In this document: positions 1-8,079 of the stretch, one piece after another
Layout: each line of letters opens with the position of its first letter
Position numbering within the stretch: position 1 is the stretch's first letter
Source: Tateyamaria sp. ANG-S1
GTDB lineage: Bacteria > Pseudomonadota > Alphaproteobacteria > Rhodobacterales > Rhodobacteraceae
NCBI RefSeq assembly: GCF_000814025.1
Contig: NZ_JWLL01000005.1
Coordinates: forward strand, 1 to 64,000
Length of the DNA stretch: 64,000 nucleotides
Direction: 5' to 3'
Translations under genes and position numbers: made by a program
The notes under the pieces: model-generated
Database searches by the model: none
Seen by the model: the letters and a program-made list of their open reading frames with translations, nothing else
Told to the model about the DNA's origin: nothing

Positions 1-75
1 CGGGCCAGGTGCCCGGCAAACAGCAAAAGGTGGCCCGTTTTACGGAGTGCCATAAAAGTGTTAGAGGAACACAAC

Positions 76-402
76 ATGTTCGACAAAGATGATGTCCGTT
101 CGGCCGATCTCTTCGCTCCTGTCAGATTCGGTGGCGGTGGCGGTGGGGGTGGGGGTGGCGGTAGCAACCCAAACATGCGCCAGATGACGCCGACAGGGAC
201 GACTTACAGCCCACACCACCCTGGATATGGTCCGCCAAATTATGGAGCCATGAGCGAAAGAATTGGCAACTGGGGCAGGGCTGTCGGATGGGCAGCCGCG
301 AGCACTGTGCCTGCATCCAGAGCCGGCGGTTTTGCGGTTGGTGTTGCTGGTGCCGCTTACGAAGGCTACCGTGCCGAGGCCAGAACCGGTGATGATGGAT
401 AG
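76..402 (+). CDS. Small glycine-run protein, possible exported peptide
   Basis: No family is recognised. The 108-residue product has a charged N-terminus, an uninterrupted run of 11 glycines at residues 19-29, a Pro/Tyr/His-rich middle, and a C-terminal small-residue stretch with GxxxG-like spacing (IGNWGRAVG, then AGGFAVGVAGAAYEGY) that could form a glycine-zipper helix. The ATG at 76 is chosen because GAGG lies 8 bases upstream; a GTG at 58 would add six residues but has no such site. It is followed by a strong hairpin and small membrane-protein genes, and faces a convergent HlyD/ABC export pair. A bacteriocin-like or secreted peptide role is an inference from composition and context only. 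The glycine codons form a GGT/GGC/GGG low-complexity tract prone to slippage. Confidence 0.6.
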   Translation: MFDKDDVRSADLFAPVRFGGGGGGGGGGGSNPNMRQMTPTGTTYSPHHPGYGPPNYGAMSERIGNWGRAVGWAAASTVPASRAGGFAVGVAGAAYEGYRAEARTGDDG

Positions 403-414
403 CCGCTACACATA

Positions 415-469
415 ACATCCTTGTAAGGGAGCTTCTCGTGATGAATTGGCTCTCTTACGCTAAGGATGT
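415..469 (+). promoter_or_regulatory. Long RNA stem-loop between small genes
   Basis: Bases 415-422 (ACATCCTT) pair with 462-469 (AAGGATGT). Bases 423-432 (GTAAGGGAGC) pair with 449-458 (GCTCTCTTAC) with one mismatch. A 3-base bulge and a 16-base loop complete an 18-pair stem. No U-run follows, so it is not a standard intrinsic terminator. It sits between the glycine-run gene and the small membrane-protein gene, where it could protect the 3' end of the first message, attenuate transcription, or be part of a mobile repeat. Confidence 0.6.
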
Positions 470-514
470 GTGTCCCACCAGGTGATTTGAGCAGTATAGC
501 GAGGAAGTAGTAAT

Positions 515-733
515 TTGGGCACCGATAGGATAAAAAAAATAGTATTGGGAATCTCTGTATTTTTAAGTATCGGGATAATTGGTGCGCAAAATTATGTGCG
601 GTTCTCTGACGGGATTATTCTTTATTCAATGTCCGCACTATTTTTAATATCTGTATTATATATCTCTTTGCTGGCGGTGATATATGTTGCCATCAAAGCC
701 TTAAAGAAAATAAAAAACGATAGAGATTCATAG
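515..733 (+). CDS. Small two-helix membrane protein
   Basis: The 72-residue product has two clear hydrophobic segments (about residues 8-24 and 35-59), a short polar turn between them, and a basic C-terminal tail (KALKKIKNDRDS). The start is TTG at 515, with GAGGAAG at 501-507 as ribosome binding site; no ATG fits. The gene is visibly AT-richer than the surrounding chromosome, suggesting acquisition. It lies just after the glycine-run gene and the 415-469 hairpin. Small two-helix proteins of this type often act as immunity or accessory proteins beside exported peptides, but nothing in the sequence proves that role. No named family is recognised. Confidence 0.55.
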   Translation: MGTDRIKKIVLGISVFLSIGIIGAQNYVRFSDGIILYSMSALFLISVLYISLLAVIYVAIKALKKIKNDRDS

Positions 734-880
734 AATTTGCATCAATCCTCAGCGATTTAGTAGGTCTAGAATTCTATCGTTGCCTATTGTGAGGTATGTG
801 ATACTAGGCCAAGCCGAGCTAACGAATACGTAACCCGCTCAAATACTATACGGGCTACTTGCAGTTTACACAAGGGCGCC

Positions 881-1027
881 ATGAACGACCTAGTTTTTCC
901 ACTCCTACTAACCGCATGCGTAATTCTTACTAGTAGATTTCTTGGCGGGGTAAGATTTAGTTTAAAGTCTTCGTTTGGATACTTAATCTTTCTCGCTATC
1001 GCCATTTTGGGAGGCTTATACTTCTGA
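881..1027 (+). CDS. Possible 48-residue membrane protein
   Basis: An ATG at 881 opens a 48-codon frame ending at TGA 1025-1027. The product has two hydrophobic stretches (residues 4-17 and 33-48) separated by a basic/polar turn, like the gene at 515. AAGGG at 872-876 is a weak, close ribosome binding site. A longer frame exists on the opposite strand over the same bases, but its product is low-complexity and basic with no recognisable features, so this strand is preferred. The segment 1032-1159 just downstream is bounded by the perfect 10-base inverted repeat CGGTATAAGC/GCTTATACCG. Confidence 0.35.
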   Translation: MNDLVFPLLLTACVILTSRFLGGVRFSLKSSFGYLIFLAIAILGGLYF

Positions 1028-1170
1028 TTTGCGGTATAAGCCTTATTGTAGTGTGTATGTTGGATGGTTCCCGATTTATAGGAAACAGTTTTGGCTTTGC
1101 CTTGGTGTATGGGGTAAAGATTTCCGTTTGGAGCGTGTACTAGAGTCAAGCTTATACCGACATTGATTTT

Positions 1171-2496
1171 TTAACGCTCGCCTAAAGCACCTTGTAGAGT
1201 TTCTACAATCGGCGCAAAAAAGTAACTGATCAGCCTGCGCTTATCAGTTGTCACATCCACCTTCGCCGTCATACCCGGCCTGATCTGAAACTCTTGCCCA
1301 CCGCTTTCAAGTACATTCTTTTCAGGGCGAATGCGCACGGCAAAAGCCCAGACCCCCTCGCTGACTTCTGTAGAGTCGGCGGCCACATCGGTAACAATAC
1401 CCCGCGCGAACCCAAACCGTGCCGATGGGTAGGCATCGAGATTGATGTTCGCCCGCTGCCCAACTTCCATGAACCCGATATCGCTGTTGCTAAAGGCAGC
1501 TTCAATCTCAACCGTCTGGTCGTCCGGCACAACTTTCAGGAGGTCTGCACCGGATTTGACGACAGCACCAATCGTGTAGGTTTGGAACTCATTGACTGTT
1601 CCCGACAAAGGCGCACGAAGCCGAGCGGCTTCGATGCGGCGTTTGGCGGTCACTAGCTGCTCGGTCAGCGTGGCGAGCCGGGCTTCGATTTCCGAACGGC
1701 GCGTTAGAAGTCTGCTGCGTTGTCCTGCGATCAGACTCCTGCGCTCCGCCCAGATTGCCCCTTCTTGCGTTTGCTTTTGCTGCAACTCCCGCAGATAGAC
1801 CTCCCGCTCCTTTTCCAGCGCGGTGAACGCTTCCTGGATATCCAGGAAAGAGGCGCGGCTTGTGATTTCACGCTCCAGCAAACCTTGCGCGACACTCAGC
1901 CTTTCATCTTGAATGCCGATGGCCGCGTCGACACGGTTGATGTTGGCTTGTGTCACCGCAACAGACTGTGAGTTGGCCTCGATCCTTGCTTTGAACTGAT
2001 TGAACGCTGCCTGCAGGTCGGCGATTTCGGCTAACAGCAGTCTGCGTTGCTCCCCATGGAACACTTGGTCGTCATGTTTGGCGAAGTCAAACGCTTCGAT
2101 AACACCCGCTGTTGCCGCGTCTTCATCAAGCAACCCGCTATCAATGCCCGCAACCAGGGCGGCGATGCGTGCACGCTCGATCACAAGCCGGTCCATTTCT
2201 GCCGCGACTGTGTTCGCTTCTGCTTCCGCGTCGGTCGTGTCAAATGCGACAAGCGTGTCACCGCGCTGGACCCGGGCACCGTTTGCCGTGTGGATGGCAG
2301 CAATCTTTCCGTCAAATTCGGGCTGTACGACCTGAACCCGACTGAACGGTACAACCTTGCCTTCACCGCGCGCGACCACTTCAACTTTGAAGATAAAGGC
2401 CATTGCGATGATCACGACGAAAACGGTTATTGTGAACCAGATGGTTGCGTGCAGCGTGGGGGATTTCACGCTCATCGGCTCAGGGATTGCGCTCAT
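1171..2496 (-). CDS. HlyD-family type I secretion adaptor
   Basis: A 441-residue periplasmic adaptor of the membrane fusion family, linking an inner-membrane ABC exporter to an outer-membrane channel. A single membrane helix lies near residues 18-38. It is followed by the first half of a lipoyl-like domain (VARGEGKVVPFSRVQVVQPEFDG), a long coiled-coil hairpin (about 85-290), the second lipoyl half (RLRAPLSGTV) and a beta-barrel domain. The ATG overlaps the stop of the upstream ABC gene by four bases (ATGA), so the two are translationally coupled. The pair converges on the glycine-run peptide genes, which makes those candidate cargo, although nothing proves it. No outer-membrane TolC partner lies in the window. 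Confidence 0.9.
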   Translation of the reverse strand: MSAIPEPMSVKSPTLHATIWFTITVFVVIIAMAFIFKVEVVARGEGKVVPFSRVQVVQPEFDGKIAAIHTANGARVQRGDTLVAFDTTDAEAEANTVAAEMDRLVIERARIAALVAGIDSGLLDEDAATAGVIEAFDFAKHDDQVFHGEQRRLLLAEIADLQAAFNQFKARIEANSQSVAVTQANINRVDAAIGIQDERLSVAQGLLEREITSRASFLDIQEAFTALEKEREVYLRELQQKQTQEGAIWAERRSLIAGQRSRLLTRRSEIEARLATLTEQLVTAKRRIEAARLRAPLSGTVNEFQTYTIGAVVKSGADLLKVVPDDQTVEIEAAFSNSDIGFMEVGQRANINLDAYPSARFGFARGIVTDVAADSTEVSEGVWAFAVRIRPEKNVLESGGQEFQIRPGMTAKVDVTTDKRRLISYFFAPIVETLQGALGER

Positions 2497-4157
2497 GATA
2501 GAGCCTCAAAATCAACCACCTGATCGGGTTTGTGAAAGACATCCGGCCGGTGGGTGATAACGATCACGGTCGTCGTTTGTTTGAGCCTCGTGAGCTCTTC
2601 AACAATGATGCGTTGGGCAGCGTCATCCAAAGCGCTGGTTGGCTCGTCCAATATCAAGACCTTGGGTTTCTTCAGCAACGACCGCGCAATTGCAATGCGC
2701 TGGCGTTGTCCACCTGACAAGGCTGATCCACGCTCTCCGACGTCTGTGTCCAACCCCAAGGGCAGGCGCGCAACCACGCTGTCCGCGGCTGCAGTGCGCA
2801 ACGCTGCTTGCAGATCGTCCTCGTCCGCGTGCTCTTCGCCAATCAACAGATTTTCACGCAGTGTTCCGGAAAACAAATAGGGCTCCTGCGGGATGTAAGC
2901 GATTTTTGAACGCACATCATGCGGCTCGAACTTACTGATGTCTTCACCTCCCAATCGAATATGTCCCTCTGACGGCACATCAATACCCGCCGCCAAACGG
3001 CCGAAAGTGGACTTTCCAATGCCCGATGGCCCAATGATCAGGGTCAGGGTGTTTGGATCTGCCACAAACTCAAAGCGCCGGAAGATAGGCGCACTGTCAG
3101 TGTACCCAAAAGAAACCTTTTCAAAACTCAGCCGAGGCTCCACATCAGACGGGAGTTTTGGGCGTGTGCCAAACGGTTCCATAGGCGTGTTGACGATGTC
3201 GCCCAATCGCTGCCGGGACACGCGAATATTCTGCCAGCTTTCCCACAAGCTGGAGAAGTTTGCGATAGGTGCAGTGACCTTTCCCGCCAAAAGGTGAAAT
3301 GCAATCAGCTGCCCAAGTGTCATTTCGCCTGCAAAAACCAGATTTGAACCGACAAATATGATTGAAATCGTGACACTGCGCTCAACGACAAATGTCAGCT
3401 TGTCGCTAAAAATGTTCAATAGACTGACGCGATAGCTTGCCTTGAGGCTGTCATGTAACGTTCTGTCCAGGCGTTCCAGCATCTTGCGCTCGGCGCTCAA
3501 CGCCTTGACCGCAGCGACACCCGAAATGTTGTCGACCATCTGAGACTGGTGGCGCGCGCCGGTATCAAACTGCGTCCGCAACCGGCGCCGCAAAAAGGGA
3601 CCAAATGCAAGATAGATAAAGGCTTGTAGGGGCAGCGCCACCAACACAATCATTGTCAAAGGCACTGACAAGGCCAGCAAAACAGCGATGTAAATGACAA
3701 CGAACAACAGATCGAGAAAGACACCGGTTGATGTTCCCACAAGGAAGTTCCGGATTGTATCCGTCTCTCCGATGCGGGCGATCGTTTCACCGACAGACCA
3801 TTTGCGAAAGTGACTGAAGGGCAGCTTGAAGAGGTGGTCAAAAATACGCCCGCCGAATTCCCGCGTTACCTTGTTTGCCGTCAGCACACCCAGAAGGCTG
3901 GACAGGACTTGAAATCCGATCTGGAACAGGCTCACCGCAGCAAAGACGGCAACGACCACGATCAGCGATGCCTCCCGCTGGAACGGCAGGATGCGGTCAA
4001 TAATCACCTGAAATATGAACGGTTCGACAAGCCCAAGGAGACGCAGACAGATCGCCAGAAAGACGAGTTCAAGATAAAGCGGGGAGTACTTCCAAAGCGA
4101 ACGCGTAAACCACGACAGAGGTATCTCGCGCCCCTGGTTTCGCTTCTCTTCCGGCAC
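2493..4157 (-). CDS. Type I secretion ABC exporter without N-terminal peptidase-like domain
   Basis: A 554-residue half-transporter: six-helix membrane domain (about residues 25-310), then an ATPase domain with Walker A (GPSGIGKST), signature (LSGGQRQRIAIAR) and Walker B (VLILDEPTSALD). The membrane domain opens with a HlyB/LapB-like segment (WFTRSLWKYSPLYLELVF, then PFIFQVIIDRILP). In those relatives it follows a C39 or C39-like domain of about 130 residues, which is absent here. Translation appears to start at GTG 4157; an in-frame TGA lies two codons upstream and there is no strong ribosome binding site, so 5' truncation is possible. An IS110 remnant lies about 660 bases upstream. Coupled to the downstream HlyD gene. 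Confidence 0.85.
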   Translation of the reverse strand: MPEEKRNQGREIPLSWFTRSLWKYSPLYLELVFLAICLRLLGLVEPFIFQVIIDRILPFQREASLIVVVAVFAAVSLFQIGFQVLSSLLGVLTANKVTREFGGRIFDHLFKLPFSHFRKWSVGETIARIGETDTIRNFLVGTSTGVFLDLLFVVIYIAVLLALSVPLTMIVLVALPLQAFIYLAFGPFLRRRLRTQFDTGARHQSQMVDNISGVAAVKALSAERKMLERLDRTLHDSLKASYRVSLLNIFSDKLTFVVERSVTISIIFVGSNLVFAGEMTLGQLIAFHLLAGKVTAPIANFSSLWESWQNIRVSRQRLGDIVNTPMEPFGTRPKLPSDVEPRLSFEKVSFGYTDSAPIFRRFEFVADPNTLTLIIGPSGIGKSTFGRLAAGIDVPSEGHIRLGGEDISKFEPHDVRSKIAYIPQEPYLFSGTLRENLLIGEEHADEDDLQAALRTAAADSVVARLPLGLDTDVGERGSALSGGQRQRIAIARSLLKKPKVLILDEPTSALDDAAQRIIVEELTRLKQTTTVIVITHRPDVFHKPDQVVDFEALS

Positions 4158-4821
4158 GTACCATCACCCTGCTCACGCCAACCGATACTACCGTAGGTTT
4201 AATTTTAGGGTAAGACAATTGCCGCGAGCCCATCATCTTAGGTCGTGTGGACCGCGGCATGCCTCCTGCGCGGTATCCTGCCATTCCGGTGTTTTCACAA
4301 AGCGCAGCTTGGCTCTGTCTGAGGTATTATTACGCTGCCGCACCAGATCAAGATAAAGCCCGCCACAAACGAAGACGCAGCATCAAGGCATTGCAGTTTC
4401 GGGGCTTATGACGCCACGCAGGGCAAATGACAGGGTCACCTCCCAAGGTCCGATTGCGCTCTAATACGCTTCAAAGACCCTTGGCTTCGATCAGCTCACA
4501 ATATTTCGGCGACTCGTCACGAAACACGTCTTTCACTTTGCGAATTCTTGCGACAGTGCGCTCGCCGGAGGCAACAATACACCATCGGAGATCGGAGTTT
4601 TCGCTATCGTCTACGGGCCTATTCGTGAGTTTTATCATCTATCGCGACTCAAGCTTGCAGAGCTTCGGGCACAGCGTTGAAACGACGCTGGGGGATAGAG
4701 CGCCCCGCTTTGTTTCGCGCTTTTAAGGCGCAGCAGACTTTCTCGGCGTCATCTATTACCCGGCAGTGCGTGTTTACACGCACAAGAGGGCACAGACCTC
4801 GTCTGGTGAGGGACGATCCCG
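4158..4821. other. Gap without recognisable gene
   Basis: No reading frame here has a plausible start, ribosome binding site and recognisable product. The stretch lies between the 5' end of the ABC exporter and the IS110 remnant. The only structure seen is a perfect 8-base inverted repeat GTGCGTGT/ACACGCAC at 4766-4783, just past the 3' end of the transposase remnant. It is probably decayed insertion-associated DNA. Confidence 0.5.
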
Positions 4822-5364
4822 TCATTGAACTTTGGAAGGCAGTCGGATCGTAGCAGCCTCCAAAGGTTTGTGACGAAACTCAATGTTGTCAGCCCACATG
4901 CGATGCATGACGACCGCCAGTTTTCTGTCGACAGCCACAACAGCGCGACGGCGGCCCTTTCGGCACATGAGGCGCAGACCCCAGCTCTTGATCTCGGAAC
5001 TTGCGACCGATCTCATCATCATTGCGTTGGCTGCCGCGTAAAGCGTTGAGCGGACATCACAGTCACCAGCCCTTGAGATGCGGCCTGGATTGTCCATCTC
5101 GCCGGACTGATATCGTCGCGGTGTCAGTCCGAAGTGGGCCGCGACCGTTCGGGAACTGCTGAACCGTGCCGGATCATCGACAGCAGCTCGGACGGTCAGG
5201 GCCGCAATAGGTCCCACTCCAGGAATTGCCATGAAGCGCAGGCAGTTCACGATATCCTCGATCTCGCAAGCTGCGACGCGTTTAAAGACATGCTTACCAG
5301 ATGCGTCCATTACGCAGACGGCCACAGTCCATAGCGATACGTCCAAGCCAACAAAGTAATCCAT
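4822..5364 (-). pseudogene. IS110-family transposase, internally deleted
   Basis: The 180-residue product begins like an IS110 DEDD transposase (MDYFVGLDVS, first catalytic Asp at residue 8). After about 42 residues it jumps in frame to the C-terminal transposase domain (AIPGVGPIAALTVRAAV, then FGLTPRRYQSG). Family members are usually about 300-400 residues; the missing middle carries the remaining acidic catalytic residues, so the protein cannot be active. The start at 5364 has GAGGAG seven bases upstream. IS110 elements lack conventional terminal inverted repeats, so the element ends cannot be set here. Confidence 0.85.
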
Positions 5365-5611
5365 CTCGTTCTCCTCAGGTTGCAGCAAATACCGCAACTC
5401 TATCGAGAACTCGGCCCAACTACGTGGTCGGCCCGATGACCCATGCTTTGTCCGCAATGCGGTCAGTCGAAGACATTGAGCCAATGACCGCTTCCGGCTT
5501 GAAGCAGCACATCCTTAGAACAATACCGCTGGTTGATCCGTGAGGTCTATGCTCACCACAAACCCTACTAACGAGCGAGATCGCACCCGACTGCAATCAA
5601 CGCTTGTGCGA

Positions 5612-5626
5612 GGGGGCAGCGCCCCC
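5612..5626. repeat. Compact GC palindrome downstream of rlmH
   Basis: GGGGGC AGC GCCCCC forms a 6-pair stem with a 3-base loop. It lies about 40 bases beyond the rlmH stop in the direction of rlmH transcription and could end that operon, but no T-run follows on the minus strand. It may equally be a small dispersed palindrome. Confidence 0.4.
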
Positions 5627-5665
5627 ATTCACAAAAACAGATCGCGTCGCGCAGCGGCCTTTGGA

Positions 5666-6136
5666 TCACACCCTATGATAGGGCGATCCGGCCAGGATCG
5701 ACGCAGCACGATAAAGCTGCTCAGCCAGCATCACCCGCACCAGCATATGCGGCCAAACCATCGCGCCAAATGATAACAGATGATCCGCCTGCCCCCGCAG
5801 CGACGGATCAATCCCGTCCGCCCCACCAATGACAAAGACAACATCGCCACGCCCCGCATCCCGCCACCCGGCCAAGCGCTTGGCAAAAGCGGGCGAGGCC
5901 TCGACCTTCCCCCGCTCATCCAGACAACACACCAACGCCCCTTTCGGCAGCGCGCGACGCAGCAGGTCGGCTTCGGCGGCCATGCCGCCACCTTTACGGT
6001 CTTCGACTTCATGTACGGAAAGCGGGCCTAGCCCAAGGGCCCGGCCCGTGCGGTCAAAGCGGGTGACATAGTCGGACACCAAATCGCTCTCTGGACCGCC
6101 CCGCAGGCGGCCCACCGCGCAGATATGCACACGCAT
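5666..6136 (-). CDS. rlmH: 23S rRNA pseudouridine-1915 N3-methyltransferase
   Basis: RlmH is a small SPOUT-fold methyltransferase that uses S-adenosylmethionine to methylate pseudouridine 1915 in helix 69 of 23S rRNA. The 156-residue length is typical. The SAM-binding motif VFVIGGADG and the C-terminal trefoil-knot segment (HMLVRVMLAEQLYRAASI, ending SPYHRV) are present. It starts 15 bases after the rsfS stop. rsfS and rlmH are commonly paired in bacteria as ribosome-maturation genes, and the spacing here indicates one operon with the lipoprotein gene upstream. Confidence 0.96.
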   Translation of the reverse strand: MRVHICAVGRLRGGPESDLVSDYVTRFDRTGRALGLGPLSVHEVEDRKGGGMAAEADLLRRALPKGALVCCLDERGKVEASPAFAKRLAGWRDAGRGDVVFVIGGADGIDPSLRGQADHLLSFGAMVWPHMLVRVMLAEQLYRAASILAGSPYHRV

Positions 6137-6151
6137 CAGTGCCGGGTCAGA

Positions 6152-6637
6152 TCAGTTGGCGGCAGCAGCGCTTGGCTGCCACATCTTCTCCAACTGATAG
6201 AACTCGCGCACCTCGGGCCGAAACACGTGGACGATCACGTCACCCGTGTCGATCAGGACCCAATCGCCTGTGTCCTTCCCTTCGGTCCGTGTCGCGATGC
6301 CGAAGGTCGCCTTCAGCCGCTCCACCAGCTTTTCCGAGATCGCCGCCACCTGACGGGACGAGCGGCCAGAGCAAATGACCATGTAGTCGCCCATAGCGGT
6401 CTTGCCGCGCAGATCGATCTGCACGATGTCTTCGGCCTTGTCGTCGTTGAGGGAAGAGAGCACAGCCTCAAGGATCGCCTCGCTTGTGGCTTGCGTTTTT
6501 GGGGCGGCCATCACAGCCGCGGCTCCATCAGCGGCTTGTGCCGCGTCAGCAGAGAATGACAGGACATTGTCCTCCTTGGTCAGCGCGCCGCCAAAACCCG
6601 CGGCGCTGGGGTATTGGAATGGTAGCAATGCTGACAT
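6152..6637 (-). CDS. rsfS: Ribosome silencing factor
   Basis: RsfS (DUF143/Iojap) binds ribosomal protein uL14 and blocks 30S-50S joining when nutrients are low. The core is at about residues 50-150 (EDIVQIDLRGKTAMGDYMVI, SSRQVAAISEKLVERLK, DWVLIDTGDVIVHVF). The 161-residue frame is longer than the usual 105-130. The ATG at 6637 has no convincing ribosome binding site, whereas a perfect AAGGAGG lies at 6577-6571. The only in-frame start at good spacing from that site is CTG at 6562; ATG codon 43 (6511) is another option. The true start is therefore uncertain. Followed 15 bases later by rlmH. Confidence 0.93.
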   Translation of the reverse strand: MSALLPFQYPSAAGFGGALTKEDNVLSFSADAAQAADGAAAVMAAPKTQATSEAILEAVLSSLNDDKAEDIVQIDLRGKTAMGDYMVICSGRSSRQVAAISEKLVERLKATFGIATRTEGKDTGDWVLIDTGDVIVHVFRPEVREFYQLEKMWQPSAAAAN

Positions 6638-6657
6638 GACATTTCAATGAATGCGGC

Positions 6658-7185
6658 TCACGGACATAAGGTCAGCTCCTCCAATGCCGCCATTTCCAGC
6701 GCGTCGGCCAATGGCGCGTCGCGCAGCAAGGGCAGGAATGGCCCATCTGCGGCAAGGCGGATATCCACCGACACAACGACCCTATCCGGGATGTCAGCTG
6801 TTTCGCTGCAGGGCTCGAAATCAATGCTCAGACTGCCTGTGACACCGTCGGGATCCGCCGCCTTCCGCGCCCGGATCTCCGCCTGCAATGCCCGCAGGTC
6901 GGCATGGGAGGCGGGCTCCACCTGCAGCACGTCGCCCACCATCGTGATCGGGTAGCTGCCAACCATCTCTGCCCCATCCGCGTCGGTGGCGCGCAGCCGG
7001 AGGCTGCCGGACCCGGGCAACAGCCCCAGCCCCTCGGGCAGATCGACACGCAAGGCGATGTCCGCAGGGTCAGCGGACAAGGGATCGAGCCCGCGCATCT
7101 GGTACAGGGTCGCAGGGACGACGGTGGAACAGGCCCCCAGCCCCATAGCCATCAAAAGAAGCGCGCCGAGAGCAATCTCTTTCAT
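6658..7185 (-). CDS. Putative lipoprotein of unknown function
   Basis: A 175-residue protein with a lipoprotein signal: basic start, hydrophobic core, and lipobox LGAC with the acylated Cys near residue 19 followed by STV. The mature part is acidic and beta-rich (IALRVDLPEGLGLLPGSGSL) with two further cysteines (FEPCSET and the C-terminal LTLCP). No family is recognised. It is 20 bases upstream of rsfS on the same strand and divergent from the DUF2975 gene, so it probably leads the operon that ends with rlmH. Confidence 0.75.
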   Translation of the reverse strand: MKEIALGALLLMAMGLGACSTVVPATLYQMRGLDPLSADPADIALRVDLPEGLGLLPGSGSLRLRATDADGAEMVGSYPITMVGDVLQVEPASHADLRALQAEIRARKAADPDGVTGSLSIDFEPCSETADIPDRVVVSVDIRLAADGPFLPLLRDAPLADALEMAALEELTLCP

Positions 7186-7255
7186 CAGAATTTATCCTTT
7201 CGAATCATTTTTTATTGTTTTACATTAAATTTTAGTAACCGAATGGGAAACACAG

Positions 7256-7789
7256 ATGCAAGACAGTTTGATCGCAAGACGCGCACGACAGTTCGAATGG
7301 GCCACAATCGGTTTGCTGACGGTGCTGATCGTCGCAGCCGCCATTGCCATCGCCGATGGCGGCCTGTCCGTCGCTGACCTGCGCGCGGAATACGACATCA
7401 GGCATTTCCCCGAGACGCCGACACTCTGGTCCGTGACCCTGTGGCGCGTGATCGAAATCGCCTCCTACATCCTACTCCTGTGGGTGCTTTGGTGCGTGCG
7501 CGGCTGGCTTGCGGCCTGCGCCGATGGCGAAACCTTTCAGGGCGACACCGCCCGCCGTGTGCTGCGCATCGGACAGGGCCTGCTGGCCCTCGCTGTGGTC
7601 GAGATCGTCAGTAACACGGTCATCATCCTTGCCCTGACGTGGAACAACCCGACCGGGGAGCGGACGCTTTCGATCACCATCGACGGCTCCGGTCTATTCC
7701 TGCTGCTGGCGGCGGCCCTGCTGACCCTGTTCGGCTATATCCAGTCCGAAGCCGCGCGGTTGATGGCCGAGAACCGGGAATTCATCTGA
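7256..7789 (+). CDS. DUF2975-type membrane protein
   Basis: A 177-residue membrane protein with four predicted helices (about residues 15-33, 62-82, 104-126 and 146-164) and the family-typical pattern of a GETFQGDTARRVLRIGQGLL segment between helices two and three. The function of DUF2975 proteins is unknown. Its stop overlaps the ATG of a small Cro/CI-type regulator by one base. This pairing recurs in many bacteria and suggests that the two proteins form one regulatory unit, perhaps with the membrane protein sensing and the HTH protein responding. Confidence 0.85.
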   Translation: MQDSLIARRARQFEWATIGLLTVLIVAAAIAIADGGLSVADLRAEYDIRHFPETPTLWSVTLWRVIEIASYILLLWVLWCVRGWLAACADGETFQGDTARRVLRIGQGLLALAVVEIVSNTVIILALTWNNPTGERTLSITIDGSGLFLLLAAALLTLFGYIQSEAARLMAENREFI

Positions 7790-8016
7790 TGGATATTGTT
7801 GTCCGTCTCGACGTGATGATGGCCCTTCACAAGATGAAGGGCCGCGATCTGGCGGCCCAGATCGGGATCACAGAACAGAACCTAAGCCTGCTGAAATCCG
7901 GCAAGGTCAAAGGCATCCGGTTCGAAACACTGGCCAAGCTGTGCGAGGCGCTGGACTGCCAGCCGGGCGACCTGCTCGAAGCCGTCGTGACGGAGGATAC
8001 GGGCACCGCCCCCTAA
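7789..8016 (+). CDS. Small Cro/CI-family DNA-binding regulator
   Basis: A 75-residue protein that is almost entirely one helix-turn-helix domain (RDLAAQIGITEQNLSLLKSG, then LAKLCEALDCQPGDLLE), as in the YozG-like XRE regulators. The ATG at 7789 is used because it overlaps the stop of the DUF2975 gene (TGATG) and because the domain begins immediately after it. Likely an autoregulator of this two-gene operon; no operator was identified. Confidence 0.9.
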   Translation: MDIVVRLDVMMALHKMKGRDLAAQIGITEQNLSLLKSGKVKGIRFETLAKLCEALDCQPGDLLEAVVTEDTGTAP

Positions 8017-8079
8017 GCCATCAAGGCCGAGGTGAGGGGGAGCGGCGAACGACATCACCGGCAGCACTTTCACACACCG

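Noticed and set aside
784-1149. 121-codon frame on the minus strand
   Set aside because: It starts with TTG, gives a basic low-complexity product with no features, and overlaps a more plausible small membrane protein on the plus strand.
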